From: Folioceros fuciformis
Taxonomy: Eukaryota > Anthocerotophyta > Anthocerotopsida > Anthocerotales
DNA: 37,021 bases
Assembly (NCBI GenBank): GCA_049999805.1
Contig: JBNGIO010004566.1
Location: 1 to 37,021 of the forward strand
Reading direction: 5' to 3'
In this document: positions 1 through 10,230 of the stretch, in pieces
Numbering within the stretch: position 1 is the first letter of the stretch
How the letters are laid out: each line of letters opens with the position of its first letter
Made by a program: the position numbers and the translations under genes
The notes under the pieces: model-generated
What the model saw: the letters and a program-made list of their open reading frames with translations, nothing else
The model's database searches: none
Told to the model about the DNA's origin: nothing

Positions 1-278
1 TGCTGATGCGGTCGGAGTTGCTGGAGCCGCTGCAGGCTTTGCGGCGCAGTGTGGAGATATTGAACGCCTATTCGTGCGCTATCCTACAGGCGGAGGCGGA
101 GCTCCCGGCCGCATGGGATTCCCCAGCTGTCGACTCCGCGGTCCGCCGCCATGTGCTGGCTCTCAAGGAGATGGTCTGCGGGCATTTCTACCTGTGCAAT
201 GGGTCCTTGCCGAACCGCTACCGCTGGCCAGATTTCTCGACTTCCAACAGTCTTGCCAACAACATAGCTGCGGGCTAG
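1..278 (+). CDS. C-terminal end of an unrecognised protein (5' truncated by window edge)
   Basis: An open frame enters from the left edge and ends at a TAG at 276-278, giving about 91 residues. It reads like real protein: an amphipathic helical stretch (SELLEPLQALRRSVEILNAY) followed by a mixed segment ending in SLANNIAAG. Codon use is G/C-rich, unlike the AT-rich DNA just downstream. I do not recognise the family. There is no transmembrane segment, signal or catalytic motif in this piece. The ATG at position 6 is unlikely to be the true start because the frame stays open to the edge. It could be the last exon of a longer gene. Confidence is limited by the short length and lack of homology evidence. 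Confidence 0.45.
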   Translation, partial: LMRSELLEPLQALRRSVEILNAYSCAILQAEAELPAAWDSPAVDSAVRRHVLALKEMVCGHFYLCNGSLPNRYRWPDFSTSNSLANNIAAG

Positions 279-600
279 CCACGCTGGTCTGCGATGGATC
301 TAGCTTCTGGCTTTAGCTGAATGTAAGCGAAATGGAGAACGGAGAAGCTAGGAGCGTGAGCGCAGAAGAACAATTTGAACAGAATGAATGGTTCGGGTCT
401 GTCTGGTTTGCGTTCGGAAGCGTTTGAACAAGCACAAGCGTATGCGCAGTCTTCGTGCGACAAGGCGAGGGAGCCGCACAAACTGAAAGCCGATTGAAAA
501 CATATATGGTTGGCATAGTTTGTTCCATACATATGAGAAACAAGTGGCCATTGGTCCAGGACCTGCATCCGCCACAAGTCCATGTACATGTTTCTTCTTT

Positions 601-775
601 GAATTGAGTAAATGTAATGACGTATATGTTTCTTGCTTGAATTGAGTAAATGTATTGATGTATATGTTTCTTGCTTGAATTGAGTAAATGTATTGATGTA
701 TATGTTTCTTCCTTGAATTGAGTAAATGTATTGACGTATATGTTTCTTTTTCTTCCGTGAATGGAGTAAATGATG
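601..775. repeat. 38-bp minisatellite, about five copies
   Basis: The unit begins GAATTGAGTAAATGTA and continues into TGTATATGTTTCTTGCTT. Unit starts lie at 601, 639, 677 and 715, exactly 38 bp apart. A fifth, diverged copy starts at 759 after a 6-bp insertion, with GAATGGAG replacing GAATTGAG. Copies 2 and 3 are almost identical, which suggests recent slippage or unequal exchange. No coding role is seen. Confidence 0.9.
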
Positions 776-1235
776 TTTGCAAAGAGGATTCACTTTGGAG
801 AGCCAAAAGTGTTTGAGTACTTACAGTTAGTACTTTAAAAGTACTTATAATTTGTACTTTATAAGTATAAATTGATAACATAGATTAATCCAAAAAAATC
901 AAGAGACTGTACAAGACACCCTCTAAGTTGGAGAGACACCTCTTCAAACAAGCTACATTAGTTTGAAGACAAACTCTACATTGAGGCTTGTTTGCTTTGA
1001 AGCCTTGTGGGCATCCAGCTACAAAATGTGGAATTATTGATGACAGCTTATATTCAGTTGGTGACCTCAATTGGAGACATAATATCCTCTGGTTGGGAAT
1101 ACAAGCAAGAACTACTTACATGAACCCCTTGAGTCCCCAACAAAATATGGAGGTGCAATTGGTGGCATTACGTTGGAGGAGTCATAGTTAGCATTGGTTC
1201 CATGAAGTACTAGCACTCAGTACTTTTCCCTCGTC

Positions 1236-1430
1236 CTAGTACTTTTCCCTTGTCACTTCTAAGAATGGAATATCTAGTACTATATCTAGTACTTTTTCCT
1301 TGTCACTTCTAAGAATGGGATATCTAGTACTTTTCCCTTGTCACNNNNNNNNNNCCTTGTCACTTCTAAGAATGGGATATCTAGTACTTTTCCCTTGTCA
1401 CTTCTAAGAATGGGATATCTAGTACTTGTA
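1236..1430. repeat. 38-bp minisatellite with CTAGTACTTTTCCCTTGTCA core
   Basis: About four to five copies of a 38-bp unit (CTAGTACTTTTCCCTTGTCA followed by CTTCTAAGAATGGGATAT) are visible, separated by the N run at 1345-1354. The first copies carry small changes (GGAATAT; TTTTTCC). A shorter related direct repeat, CACTTCTAACAACAAACCT, occurs twice just downstream (about 1447 and 1491). The unit is unrelated in sequence to the 601-775 array although the period is the same. Confidence 0.85.
1345..1354. other. Assembly gap of 10 N, probably of false size
   Basis: The run of ten N lies inside the minisatellite. The nine bases before it (CCTTGTCAC, 1336-1344) are repeated immediately after it (1355-1363). 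Collapsing them gives a unit in register, so the contigs may simply overlap. Because the sequence is a tandem repeat, a true collapse of extra copies is equally possible. Confidence 0.85.
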
Positions 1431-1707
1431 GCTTGTTTGAAGGGTTCACTTCTAACAACAAACCTATGGTACATGATGTACTTTTCCATTGTCACTTCTA
1501 ACAACAAACCTTTGATGTTGTGTAAATCATCTTTGAGTCGGAAAGCCTCGAGATATCTTATGTCGAGAGAGAGCTTTTTATTTCTCTTTCAATGTGCTTT
1601 AGGTGTCCTAAGGCTACCTCACTACAACCTACTTCCCCAAGCAACTATCGTGGTGGTAGAACAATTTTTCGCCCTTTCTTACAAATTTGCTGTGTTGGGG
1701 TACAACT

Positions 1708-2828
1708 TTAGTTGCTGCTTTGGACAATCGTAAACCTTTCGTCACCAAAGACTAATGTATACTCATGTGCTCCCTTCAGTGTTTCCTTCCGGACCTCATA
1801 GAGAGCAGCCAACAAGTCGCAGACCCAGCCAGCGATAGCTCCTATAATAAGGTCAATAGTATAGTGGCCTCTACTTCCAAGCATGCGTATGCATTGCAAG
1901 AAATTAAGGGCGTCGACGATGGTTGCTATACGCCGCCGTCTCATCCTCTTCAGATCCAGTGACGCGATTACGGCTCCAGCAACGTGACCTGAGAAGAAGA
2001 AAAAGAAGGAAACACATCCTACTGGGAAGTCCACTGTCGATGCGATGAACTCCTGCCGGACAGACAACTCGCCTTTACAAAACAAACTCGTTTCGAATAA
2101 GTGAACATTAACCAACCAGCATGGGGCGCGGGGGCGCTTACTTTAGGAATCGGCAACCGCGTAGTGGACCCCAGGACGCCTCGACTGGTGTACAGCAAGA
2201 GACAGGCTGTGCATGCTCGCCGTCTTCCCTCCAAGAAGAATGTAGACGCGATGTAGCCGATTTGGAAAAGAACGAACATCTACAACCACATACTAGCCTG
2301 TTAGCATCCTGCATACTCGACTCCGCTTCTGGCAAACGTTGCAACGGATGAAAGGAAGCTCAGAGAAGAGAATTCAAACTGCCAGACCGTGTTGAGAGCA
2401 GCGAGGAAATGGTGGAAAGCGAGGTGGTCGTTCAGGAATTGATATACAGGCGTCGTGAACAGAAATCCAAGGTCAAGAGGCTCATGACCAGTCTTCACCA
2501 TGCGCAAGCCGTACTCCACTTTCATGAACAAGACGAAATTCAAGCTGAGCAGAACCAGGAGCGGATGATCCCGCAGTGCCTGCACCAAGCTCTGCACTGT
2601 CCAGTGCCTGCAAGACCATCCGAGGGAGGTAACTTGCAATTTGGTATTCGGGTCCATGTTCTTCCCCTGTCGATCTAGGTCTCTGTGCATTGAGGGTGAC
2701 AAAGAAGCCGTCATGCTGCTCCCAAAAGCGCACTCTGTTTCAACCAGATGAAACATGCACCTCACAGCGCTCACAGCTTGCAAGCACCGCGCTCCGAAAG
2801 TACTCAGCCGACGGGCAGTTCTAGCCAT
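1708..2828 (-). CDS. ROD1: Phosphatidylcholine:diacylglycerol cholinephosphotransferase (PDCT, ROD1-type)
   Basis: Three exons read on the minus strand: 2828-2388, 2279-2142 and 2052-1708, joined in phase 0 by introns of 108 and 89 bp with GT-AG ends. The product is about 307 residues, close to Arabidopsis ROD1. PDCT is an endoplasmic reticulum membrane enzyme that moves phosphocholine between phosphatidylcholine and diacylglycerol, so fatty acids pass between membrane lipid and storage oil. Hydrophobic segments include LLVLLSLNFVLFM in exon 1 and VGCVSFFFFFSGHVAG in exon 3. The lipid phosphatase/phosphotransferase motifs are intact: SGHVAG (His216) and GSRGHYTIDL (His256, Asp260). Conserved family blocks LAALNT, LEGRRRA, TSRGVLG and VDFPVG are also present. 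The start ATG is the first in frame; a later one at the MDPNTK block is possible. Identification is strong; the N-terminal 80 residues are poorly conserved. Confidence 0.92.
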
Positions 2829-3481
2829 CTCCGGGATCCTTCGAATCGTACAGCTTACATGCTTTTAATGACCTGGTCTGTGACGTGTGCGGCTGTCCAG
2901 AACCTACTTTAGAGCCATCGACCCGACACTCAGGATCTGCAAAAATTAGTGGCCAGGAGGAACCCGGGATGCGCGGGCACAAACCCAAGACTAACTGCTG
3001 TATGGACCGCGAGAAGCGACGGGAGGCGTCGGTCCATGCGCAAAACCAGTGAGCGAGTGGTCAAGACATCACAAGCACGCCTTCCTAAAACTCAAACCGA
3101 GGTACGGCCCGGCCTGCCCGGCGCTTATGCCATGCAGCTTGAAGAACAATTCTCAATGAACGAGCTAGAGTCCGGACCCTCCAATCAAGCTGACTCGGAT
3201 CCACTTCATCATTCTCCATCGGTCAGGACGCAAACCTTTCCACACATGTACGCAACTTGATGGCAGCTTTCACAAGGATGCTGAGGCGGCTGGGCAGTCT
3301 CCAATTCATTGATGTGCTGATTGGAGGGTCCGTAGAACAAGGAACAGTTATTCCTCCCCCAAGGACAGTTTATCATGGTAAGAGCTTTCTCATGTTGGTT
3401 GGAAGAGGAGAGGTTACGCATATGGCGTGCAAGGTGATGGTTCATGAGATATACTCAGATATGACAAGTCAGAAGATGATG
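2829..3481. other. Intergenic: PDCT upstream region and 3' flank of PPR gene A
   Basis: The 653 bp lie between the PDCT start codon and the stop codon of PPR gene A, both on the minus strand. The segment should hold the PDCT promoter and the 3' untranslated region of PPR-A. I see no convincing TATA box, repeat or RNA gene. A 103-residue open frame on the plus strand (2949-3260) has no recognisable content. Confidence 0.6.
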
Positions 3482-5691
3482 CTACACTTGTCTGTACCCG
3501 TGCTTTTCAAGGAGTAGGCCCACTTTGTCCAGCAGGGCATAGAGCTCTTCGCTGTCTGCGTGCTGGTAGTCACCAACCAAAAAGCTATGCACTTTCTGAT
3601 CATGCTCGATCCAGCTCCGGCCAGGTTTCTTCCAAGCAAAATCCTTTTGTCTCAAAGCATGTACCTCGAGGGCACTGTCCAGAAGTCCAGCATCTGCATA
3701 TATGTGCGACATCACGACATATGGGGCAGCATTAGTAGGCTCTAAATGCACGGCACTTTCGAACGCCATCTCTCCTACCACAACGTTGCCGTGCTTCCGA
3801 CAGGCACCCAGCAAACACAGCCACAGGGCCAGGTCAGGCTCTACTGGCATTCCTGACAACAAATCTTCTATCTTTGTGAAGCATCCTGCACGCCCTAACA
3901 GGTCCACCATGCTCACATAATGCTCCAGAGCTGGGGTCAACCCATAATCTCTGCTCATAGAATTGAAATACTCAATACCTTTGTCGATCAGGCCGGCATG
4001 ACTGCATGCTGATAGAAGTGACAAGAACGTCACATCATCCGGCTGGATCCCGGTTTGCTGCATTCTCTCATAGCATTGCAAAGCTTCTTGACCAAGCCCG
4101 TGGTGAGCATATCCGGCAATCATAGTGGTCCAAGTTACCGTATCTTTAGAAGGCAGTCTGTCAAATACTCTGTTGGCCTCTTCTAAGCTCCCACATTTGG
4201 AATACATGTCCACCAAGCTGCTTCCGACAACCGTAAGGGCTTCCAAACCTTCATCCTGAATTTTGGAATGCACAAGCTTCCCTTGATATAGAGCTCCACT
4301 GCAGGAACATGCGTTCAGAAGGCAAACAAATGTGACATGATCCGCCGCGGACATCCCTTCTCGTTGCATTTGTTCATACAGAGACAGCGATTCTTGAGGC
4401 AGCCCATTCTGAGCATATGCTGAAAGCATCGCATTCCATGTCACCAAATCTTTTGAAGGCAAACAGTCAAACACTTTGCGAGCGTCCTCAAGGTTGCCAC
4501 ATTTTGCATACATGTCGACCAGGCTGCTGCCTACCACCAGACTATGTTCAAATTCTCGTTCCCGTCTGTGGGAGTGGAGCTCCTTGCCCTCATCTAAAGC
4601 TCCAACACTTGCGCATGCTTTCAACAGGCAAGCAAACATGACATCATCAGCCAAACTGACGCTTTCCTGCCGCATTCTTGCATAAAGAGCAAGGGATTCC
4701 TGTCCAAGCCCACGCTGGGCATAGCTCGAAATCATTGCAGTCCATGTCATACTATCCTTCGCAGCTAGACCATCAAACACGGTTCGAGCATCCTCCAGTC
4801 TCCCACATTTGGCGTACATGTTGACCAGGCAGTTCCCCACAAATTTATTAGGCTCAACTCCACTTTGCAAAAGGTCAGCATGAACCTGCCTGCCTGCTGC
4901 CAAATCTGCGGCACTTGTACACGCTTTCAGCACTGCCACGGCCATATAGCTGTCCAGATTGACATTCGACTCTCTCATTTGCTTATATAGCATTATGGCC
5001 TGCAAAGGCTGGCCATGTTCGGTGTGAGCCAATATGATAGACACCCACATGTAACCACTAGGTGCAGTCATCTGCATAAACACCTGCATTGCTTCCTGCA
5101 ACCTCCCATGAGAAGCATACATGCGGATGATATGGTTGGCCAAGAATGTGTTTGCATCAAACCCACTTTTTGCAAGCAGAGAATGAACACGTGTCCCAAG
5201 AACCAAATTCTCCTGTGCGATGCAGCCCTTAAGCACGTGAAAGATGAGGGGTGCGGAAATTGCACACCGTCGCTCAACAAGGCAGTGCAATGCTTCGACA
5301 GCCTCATTGAGCTGTCCTTGGCATAATCTCCTCCACGCTTCAGCTTCAGGTTCTGCGTCACGTCCAGCTCCAGTTTCGATTGAAGCCTGGTGAGATGCTT
5401 TCGTACCCCTGGCAGACCGCAGTGTTCCATGTTGGGACAGACGCCCCAAAGGGTTCCCCGCTACACGTTGCTTGTCTTCCGGATTACCCTGCCACGTTGA
5501 AGAGATTGATGCTCAGATCTGCAGCAGTGACATATGAAACAGATCGCAGGGCATGAAATCACCTCATTCAGCCTGCTGTCCCAACGGGTGCTTGTGGGCT
5601 TGATTACCTGCTGAGCTGCGCCCCGCAGTGACGACAGGCGCCTGCACCCAGTCAAGAACGACAATAGCCGATGCGTGCCACGTTTACTCAT
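3482..5691 (-). CDS. PPR gene A: PLS-class pentatricopeptide repeat protein, E+ subtype
   Basis: Two exons are proposed: 5691-5608 (28 codons) and 5488-3482, joined in phase 0 by a 119-bp GT-AG intron, giving 696 residues. Exon 1 starts with a real ATG and encodes an Arg/Ser/Leu-rich leader (MSKRGTHRLLSFLTGCRRLS...) typical of organelle targeting. Without it the long frame has no ATG before the repeats. The body has about four P-L-S triplets marked by NHIIRMYASHG, NMYAKCGRLEDAR, DMYAKCGNLEDAR and DMYSKCGSLEEAN. E1 and E2 motifs follow (ALWLCLLGACRKHGNVVVGE; APYVVMSHIYADAGL), then the PG box (KPGRSWIE) and an E+ tail ending LLLEKHGYRQV. The deaminase core of a DYW domain is absent. By family knowledge such proteins bind organellar RNA as editing specificity factors. 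It is the shortest member of the cluster and lies head-to-head with gene B. Confidence 0.88.
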
Positions 5692-5970
5692 TGGCTTTGC
5701 AGGTCTGCCATCGCCTCCTGATCACGCTCAACCGCAGCACAAGTCTTGCCACAACGAATACAAGTAAAATTACTGAATTTCGACATGAAAGGACGACTCC
5801 ATGAATCTCAGTTGCAGCTCATGCATCTATCCTGCTTTCTGCCTTCACTTGCACAGAAGTTTTGACTGTTCGAATGGCTGAGGTCCAATTTCTTACGGGT
5901 GAGGAATCGGAGAGTGCGGGTGAGCAATCTAAGATTGCAATCACATGGAGCTGGCGCGACTGCTATACAC
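5692..5970. promoter_or_regulatory. Shared upstream region of divergent PPR genes A and B
   Basis: Only 279 bp separate the proposed start codons of gene A (minus strand) and gene B (plus strand). Both promoters and both 5' leaders must lie here or within the transcribed leaders. I do not see a clear TATA box. The role is inferred from gene positions alone. Confidence 0.4.
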
Positions 5971-8900
5971 ATGAGGAAAGGTTGTCGGAGGGAGTTTGTG
6001 GTTTTGCGTGGGAGCGTCTGCCGCAGGTTGTCATCGTTGCAGCTCGCAGTGGAGCATCACATACCTTCAACGAGCACGGTGGAGCCCAATGGAGGGCAGG
6101 CTCGGTGGGAGCAGGTTCTGGCAGATCGTTCGCACGGCTGGGAGAACAAGGTAATTCACGTCAGTAAACACAATTGCTTCTCCCAATGGTTCTCTTGTCA
6201 TGGGCAATGTGCTTATGACTTCGTTGCAGACAACTCAAACCTACTGTTGTTTGAGGAACGACGAGAATGTGTGTGAAGGTAGACCTGACAGCTGCTGTAG
6301 GCCTAAAGATGACGACGTTGGGCGGTGCAGGCCACAGCCAGTCAGGTGAGCTGGCTTCTCCTGTTTGCTTGTCCTTCGGCTTTGATGAGACTGGGTAGCA
6401 TTGGGTGTTCAAACTCGTAATGCTGCACCCGCATGCATGGCACACCCAAGCAGTTGCTGTTTTGACAGTCCTCTCAACCTTGAAGGGTGTCAGACTATTC
6501 GTTCAATTTCGAAATTGGAACTTGGGGTGAAGGCATCCAAGAGGGTCAGCTCGTCAAGGCTGTTGCGGCATTGGACTTCCTGGTTCAGCGAGGTTCTTAC
6601 GTGTCAGCATCGTTGTTCCACCAACTACTCAGACGATGCACTGAATGCAAGGATCTGGTTCTTGGCAGAGGTGTTCATGATCTTGCTTTTAAGAGTGGGT
6701 ATGTGTCTTCTGCATTTATGGCCAATCACATCATCCGCATGTATGCGTCCCATGGAAAGCTGCTGGAGGCGACACAGGCATTTTCAGAAGTAGCTGTACC
6801 GGACACGTTCATGTGGGTCTCCCTTATTTCAGCACACAGTAAACGCGGTCGCTTCAGGCAGGCTCTAGATCTGTACAGACAGATGAGAGAAGCGAGCGTT
6901 AATGCAGACAACCACGTATTTATGGCTGTCCTCATTGCATGCGCTGGTGCTGCGGATTTGGCATTGGGGAAGCAGGTCCACGCAGATATTCTGCGGTCTG
7001 CAATTGAACCCGATTTATCTGTTGGCAACTGCTTGGTGGACATGTATGCAAAGTGTGGCAGCCTGGAGGATGCTCACAGGGTCTTTGACAGTTTGTCCTC
7101 AAAAGATGTGGTGACATGGACTACTATGATCTCCGCATTTACTCAGCATGGGCTTGCACAAGAATCCCTCAATCTTTACGCAACTATGCAACAGGGCATT
7201 ATTCCAGCTAATCGTGTTACATTTGTGTGCCTACTAAAAGCATGTGCCGGAATAAGAGCCTTACATGAGGGCAGACGGCTTCATTTCGACATAAAAGAGA
7301 GCGGTCTAGAAGTTGATCCACTCGTGGGCAGCACCCTGGTTGATATGTATGCAAAATGTGGCAGCCTGGATTGTGCTCGTACAGTTTTTGACAGGTTGTC
7401 GACGAGAGATGTTGTCACATGGACCACTATGATTGTCGGATATGCGGAGCATGGCTTTGGTCGAGAGTCGCTCACCCTTTATGCTGTTATGCAGCAAGAG
7501 GGCATCATCACAGCGGACTCTGTTATGTATTGCTGCCTTTTGAAAGCATGTGGTAGCATTGCAGCCCTACAGGAGGGTAAGAAGATTCATGCCCAAATGC
7601 ATGAAAGTGATATCGACATTGACGTGGTTATGGGAAATTGCCTGGTTGACATGTATGCAAAATGTGGCAGCTTGGAGGATGCTCGCATGGTGTTTGACAG
7701 TTTGACCACAAAAGATGTAAGTTTATGGACTACTATGATTTCAACTTACTGTCAGCATGGACTTGGTGTAGAATCTCTCCATCTGTATAGAAGAATGCAG
7801 CAGGAAGGTATCTGCCTTTCAGATAACGTCGCGTGTGCCTGCCTTTTAAAAGTGTGTGCTAGCATTGGAGCTTTACATGAGGGGATGGAGCTTCATTCCC
7901 AGATAGAGAAACGAGGTCTGGAAGCTGACATTGTCATTAGCAATGCTCTTGTCGATATGTATGGAAAATGTGGGAGCATTGGCAAGGCTCGCCGAGTATT
8001 TGATAATCTACCTTCGAAAGATGTTGTGACATGGAATTCAATGCTTGTGGGATACGCGGAACACGGGTTTGCCCGAGAATCCCTTGCTCTCCATGCAAGT
8101 ATGCAGGAAGAGGGCATCACTTGTGCTGACACTGTTACTTTTGTGTCTCTCCTGAAAGCATGTGGCAGCATTGGAGCTCTACATCAAGGGAAGAATATTC
8201 ATTCTCAGATCCAGGTTCTAGGGCTGGAAAGAGAGCCGGCTGTTGGCAGCAGCTTGGTGGACATGTATGCAAGCTGTGGGAGCTTAGAGGATGCTCGCAC
8301 AGTATTTGATCAATTGCCTCAGAAGGATGTGGTGACCTGGACTGCCATGATTGCTGGGTACGCTCAGCAAGGTCTTGGTCATGAGTCACTTCATCTGTAT
8401 GCAGAAATGCAGAGGGAGGGTATAACTGTAGCTGATCACGTGACATTTGCCGCCCTTTTGAAGGCTTGTGCGAGTGTTTCAGCTCTTGACAAAGGAAAGC
8501 AGCTTCATTCCCACATCCTGGACCTAGGATTACAGTCTAATCTGGTTATAGGCAACTGCCTGGTGGACATGTATGTGAAATGTGGGAGCGTGGGGGAAGC
8601 TCGTAAAGCATTTGACAGATTGCACACAAGAGATGTGGTGACATGGACTTCGCTAATATCTGGGTATGCTCAGTTTGGTTTTGGTGAAGAAGCGCTTACT
8701 CTATATGCAAAGATGCAAGAGGAGGGTCTAATTCCAGCAGACCACGTTACATTTGGCTGCCTTTTGAAAGCATGTGCTAACAGTGGGGCATTGCACCAGG
8801 GAAAGCAGCTTCATTCTCAAATTCGGGACCTAGGATGGCAAGCTGACCTTTTCCTCAGCAATGGCCTGGTAGACATGTATGCCAAATTTGGCAGCATCGT

Positions 8901-9879
8901 AGAGGCTCGAAAAGTGTTTGACAGTATGCCCAAAAGAGATGTGGTGACATGGACTTCCATGATTGCTTGCTATGCTGAGCAAGGTTTTGCTCAGGATGCC
9001 CTCATGCTATATTCAGGAATGGAACAGGAGAGTGTTTCTCCCGACCATATGACGTTTTCCTGCCTTTTAAAAGCCTGTGCCAGTCTTGGAGAGTTGAGTG
9101 AGGGTAAGAAGCTTCATACTCAGATAAGGAAGCAAGGACTAGAAGGTGATGTGCTTGTTGGCTTGGTGGACATGTACGCAAAATGTGGGAGTTTAGAGGA
9201 CTCTTGCGACGTGTTCAGCAGATTGCCAACAAGGGATGTGCTGTCTTGGAATGCAATGATTGCTGCCTACGCGCAGCATGGGTCTGGTCGGGATGCTGTA
9301 CAATGTTACGGGAAGATGCAGCTGGCGGGTGTCAAGCCTGATAAAGTCACGTTTCTTTCTCTTCTCTGTGCATGCAGCCATGCTGGACTAGTGGATGAAG
9401 GCATTGGTTTCTTCCACTCCATGTGTCGCGAGTACCACATAGCTCCAGAGATGGAGCATTATGTCAGTGTAGTAGACCTTTATGGTCGTGCAGGATGCTT
9501 TGCAAGGGTGGAACATTTAATTTCAACAATGCCAAGTCAGCCAGACCTTGCAATCTGGTTGTGTTTGTTGGGGTCCTGCCGGAAGTATGGAAATGTAGCG
9601 CTGGGAGAGCAGGCGTTTCAATGCGCAGTGTATCTAGAGCCCAAGCACGCTGCAGCTTACGTATTGATGTCACAAATTTATGCTGAGGCAGGGTTTACAG
9701 ACCTTGCCCTAGAAGTGCACGTATTACGACAGAAGGAAGGTGCGTGGAAGATTCCTGGGGAAACCTGGATCAAGCATGGGCAGGAAGTGCACAGATTCGT
9801 AGTAGGAGACAACCTGCACCCAGATTATAAGCAAGTCTATGATCTGTTGGAGGAGTTGAACTTGAGATTGAAGGGTTGA
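5971..9879 (+). CDS. PPR gene B: PLS-class pentatricopeptide repeat protein, E+ subtype
   Basis: The main exon is open to 9879. Its last upstream in-frame stop is at 6481-6483, and there is no ATG between it and the repeats. A plausible leader exon begins at the ATG at 5971 (MRKGCRREFVVLRG, then CRRLSSLQLA), resembling the leader of gene A. One phase-compatible splice joins 5971-6163 to 6494-9879 (330-bp intron) and gives about 1192 residues; other splices are possible. The body has nine P-L-S triplets from NHIIRMYASHG to DMYAKCGSLEDSC. E1/E2 (AIWLCLLGSCRKYGNVALGE; AAYVLMSQIYAEAGF), a PG box (IPGETWIKHG) and an E+ tail ending EELNLRLKG follow. No DYW domain follows in any frame. The last S motif lacks two residues (VLVG then LVDMY, instead of VLVGNCLVDMY), which removes its usual RNA-specifying Asn. 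Likely an organelle RNA-editing or RNA-processing factor. The repeat region is certain; the 5' exon is a proposal. Confidence 0.85.
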
Positions 9880-10230
9880 GGGCGTTCCGTACGAAAACAG
9901 CGCATGGAGTTCGTGTGCACAAGGTGGCTTTACATCTGTGGCAAAGTTTCAAATGCCATCGAGCATTTGGGAGGGACTGCTCAGAAGATCATATTGTCAT
10001 CTGGATCAAATATTGCAGCTGAACTGATAAGGTCCATGCAGTGGAACCACGACCAGTAACAGGATTGATGATAGTAGAGCAGGTAAATGTATTCTGCAGG
10101 TAGATTGCTTGTAGCCCCATGGGCAGCCCCGCACATTTGTCACGCATCATGAAGAAAGTGAGTAGTAATATGGGTGGCCTTCTAGATGACCATAGCCTGG
10201 TTGGTGGCAAACAACTTGACGTGGGTATTT
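9880..10230. other. Intergenic between convergent PPR-B and PFK genes
   Basis: The 351 bp lie between two stop codons that face each other, so both 3' untranslated regions should be here, possibly overlapping. I see no open frame, RNA gene or repeat worth naming. Confidence 0.55.

Larger units (their letters stand above)
942..1442. repeat. 16-bp perfect inverted repeat flanking a 501-bp segment
   Basis: CTTCAAACAAGCTACA at 942-957 has its exact reverse complement at 1427-1442. The enclosed 469 bp contain the second minisatellite and no open frame of note. The arrangement resembles the termini of a small non-autonomous DNA transposon, but I see no target-site duplication outside the arms. Next to the left arm is a local hairpin (CTTCAAAC, then GTTTGAAG 11 bp on). 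The repeat itself is certain; the transposon reading is only a possibility. Confidence 0.6.
279..1707. other. Gene-free, repeat-rich intergenic stretch
   Basis: No coding region is supported here. The segment holds two 38-bp minisatellites (about 601-775 and 1236-1430), a small N gap at 1345-1354, and a 16-bp perfect inverted repeat (942-957 and 1427-1442). It also has an AT-rich patch with short inverted repeats around TACTT/AAGTA at 818-870. Long open frames on the minus strand at 275-793 come from the minisatellite: its 38-bp period is not a multiple of three, and that strand has no stops in any frame of the unit. The right end is the 3' flank of the PDCT gene. Confidence 0.7.

Noticed and set aside
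275-881. Overlapping minus-strand frames of 172 and 177 residues
   Set aside because: They are products of the 38-bp minisatellite: the protein cycles through YIYSIQ, NTFTQFK and HLLNS as the same DNA is read in three frames. Codon use and composition are not protein-like.
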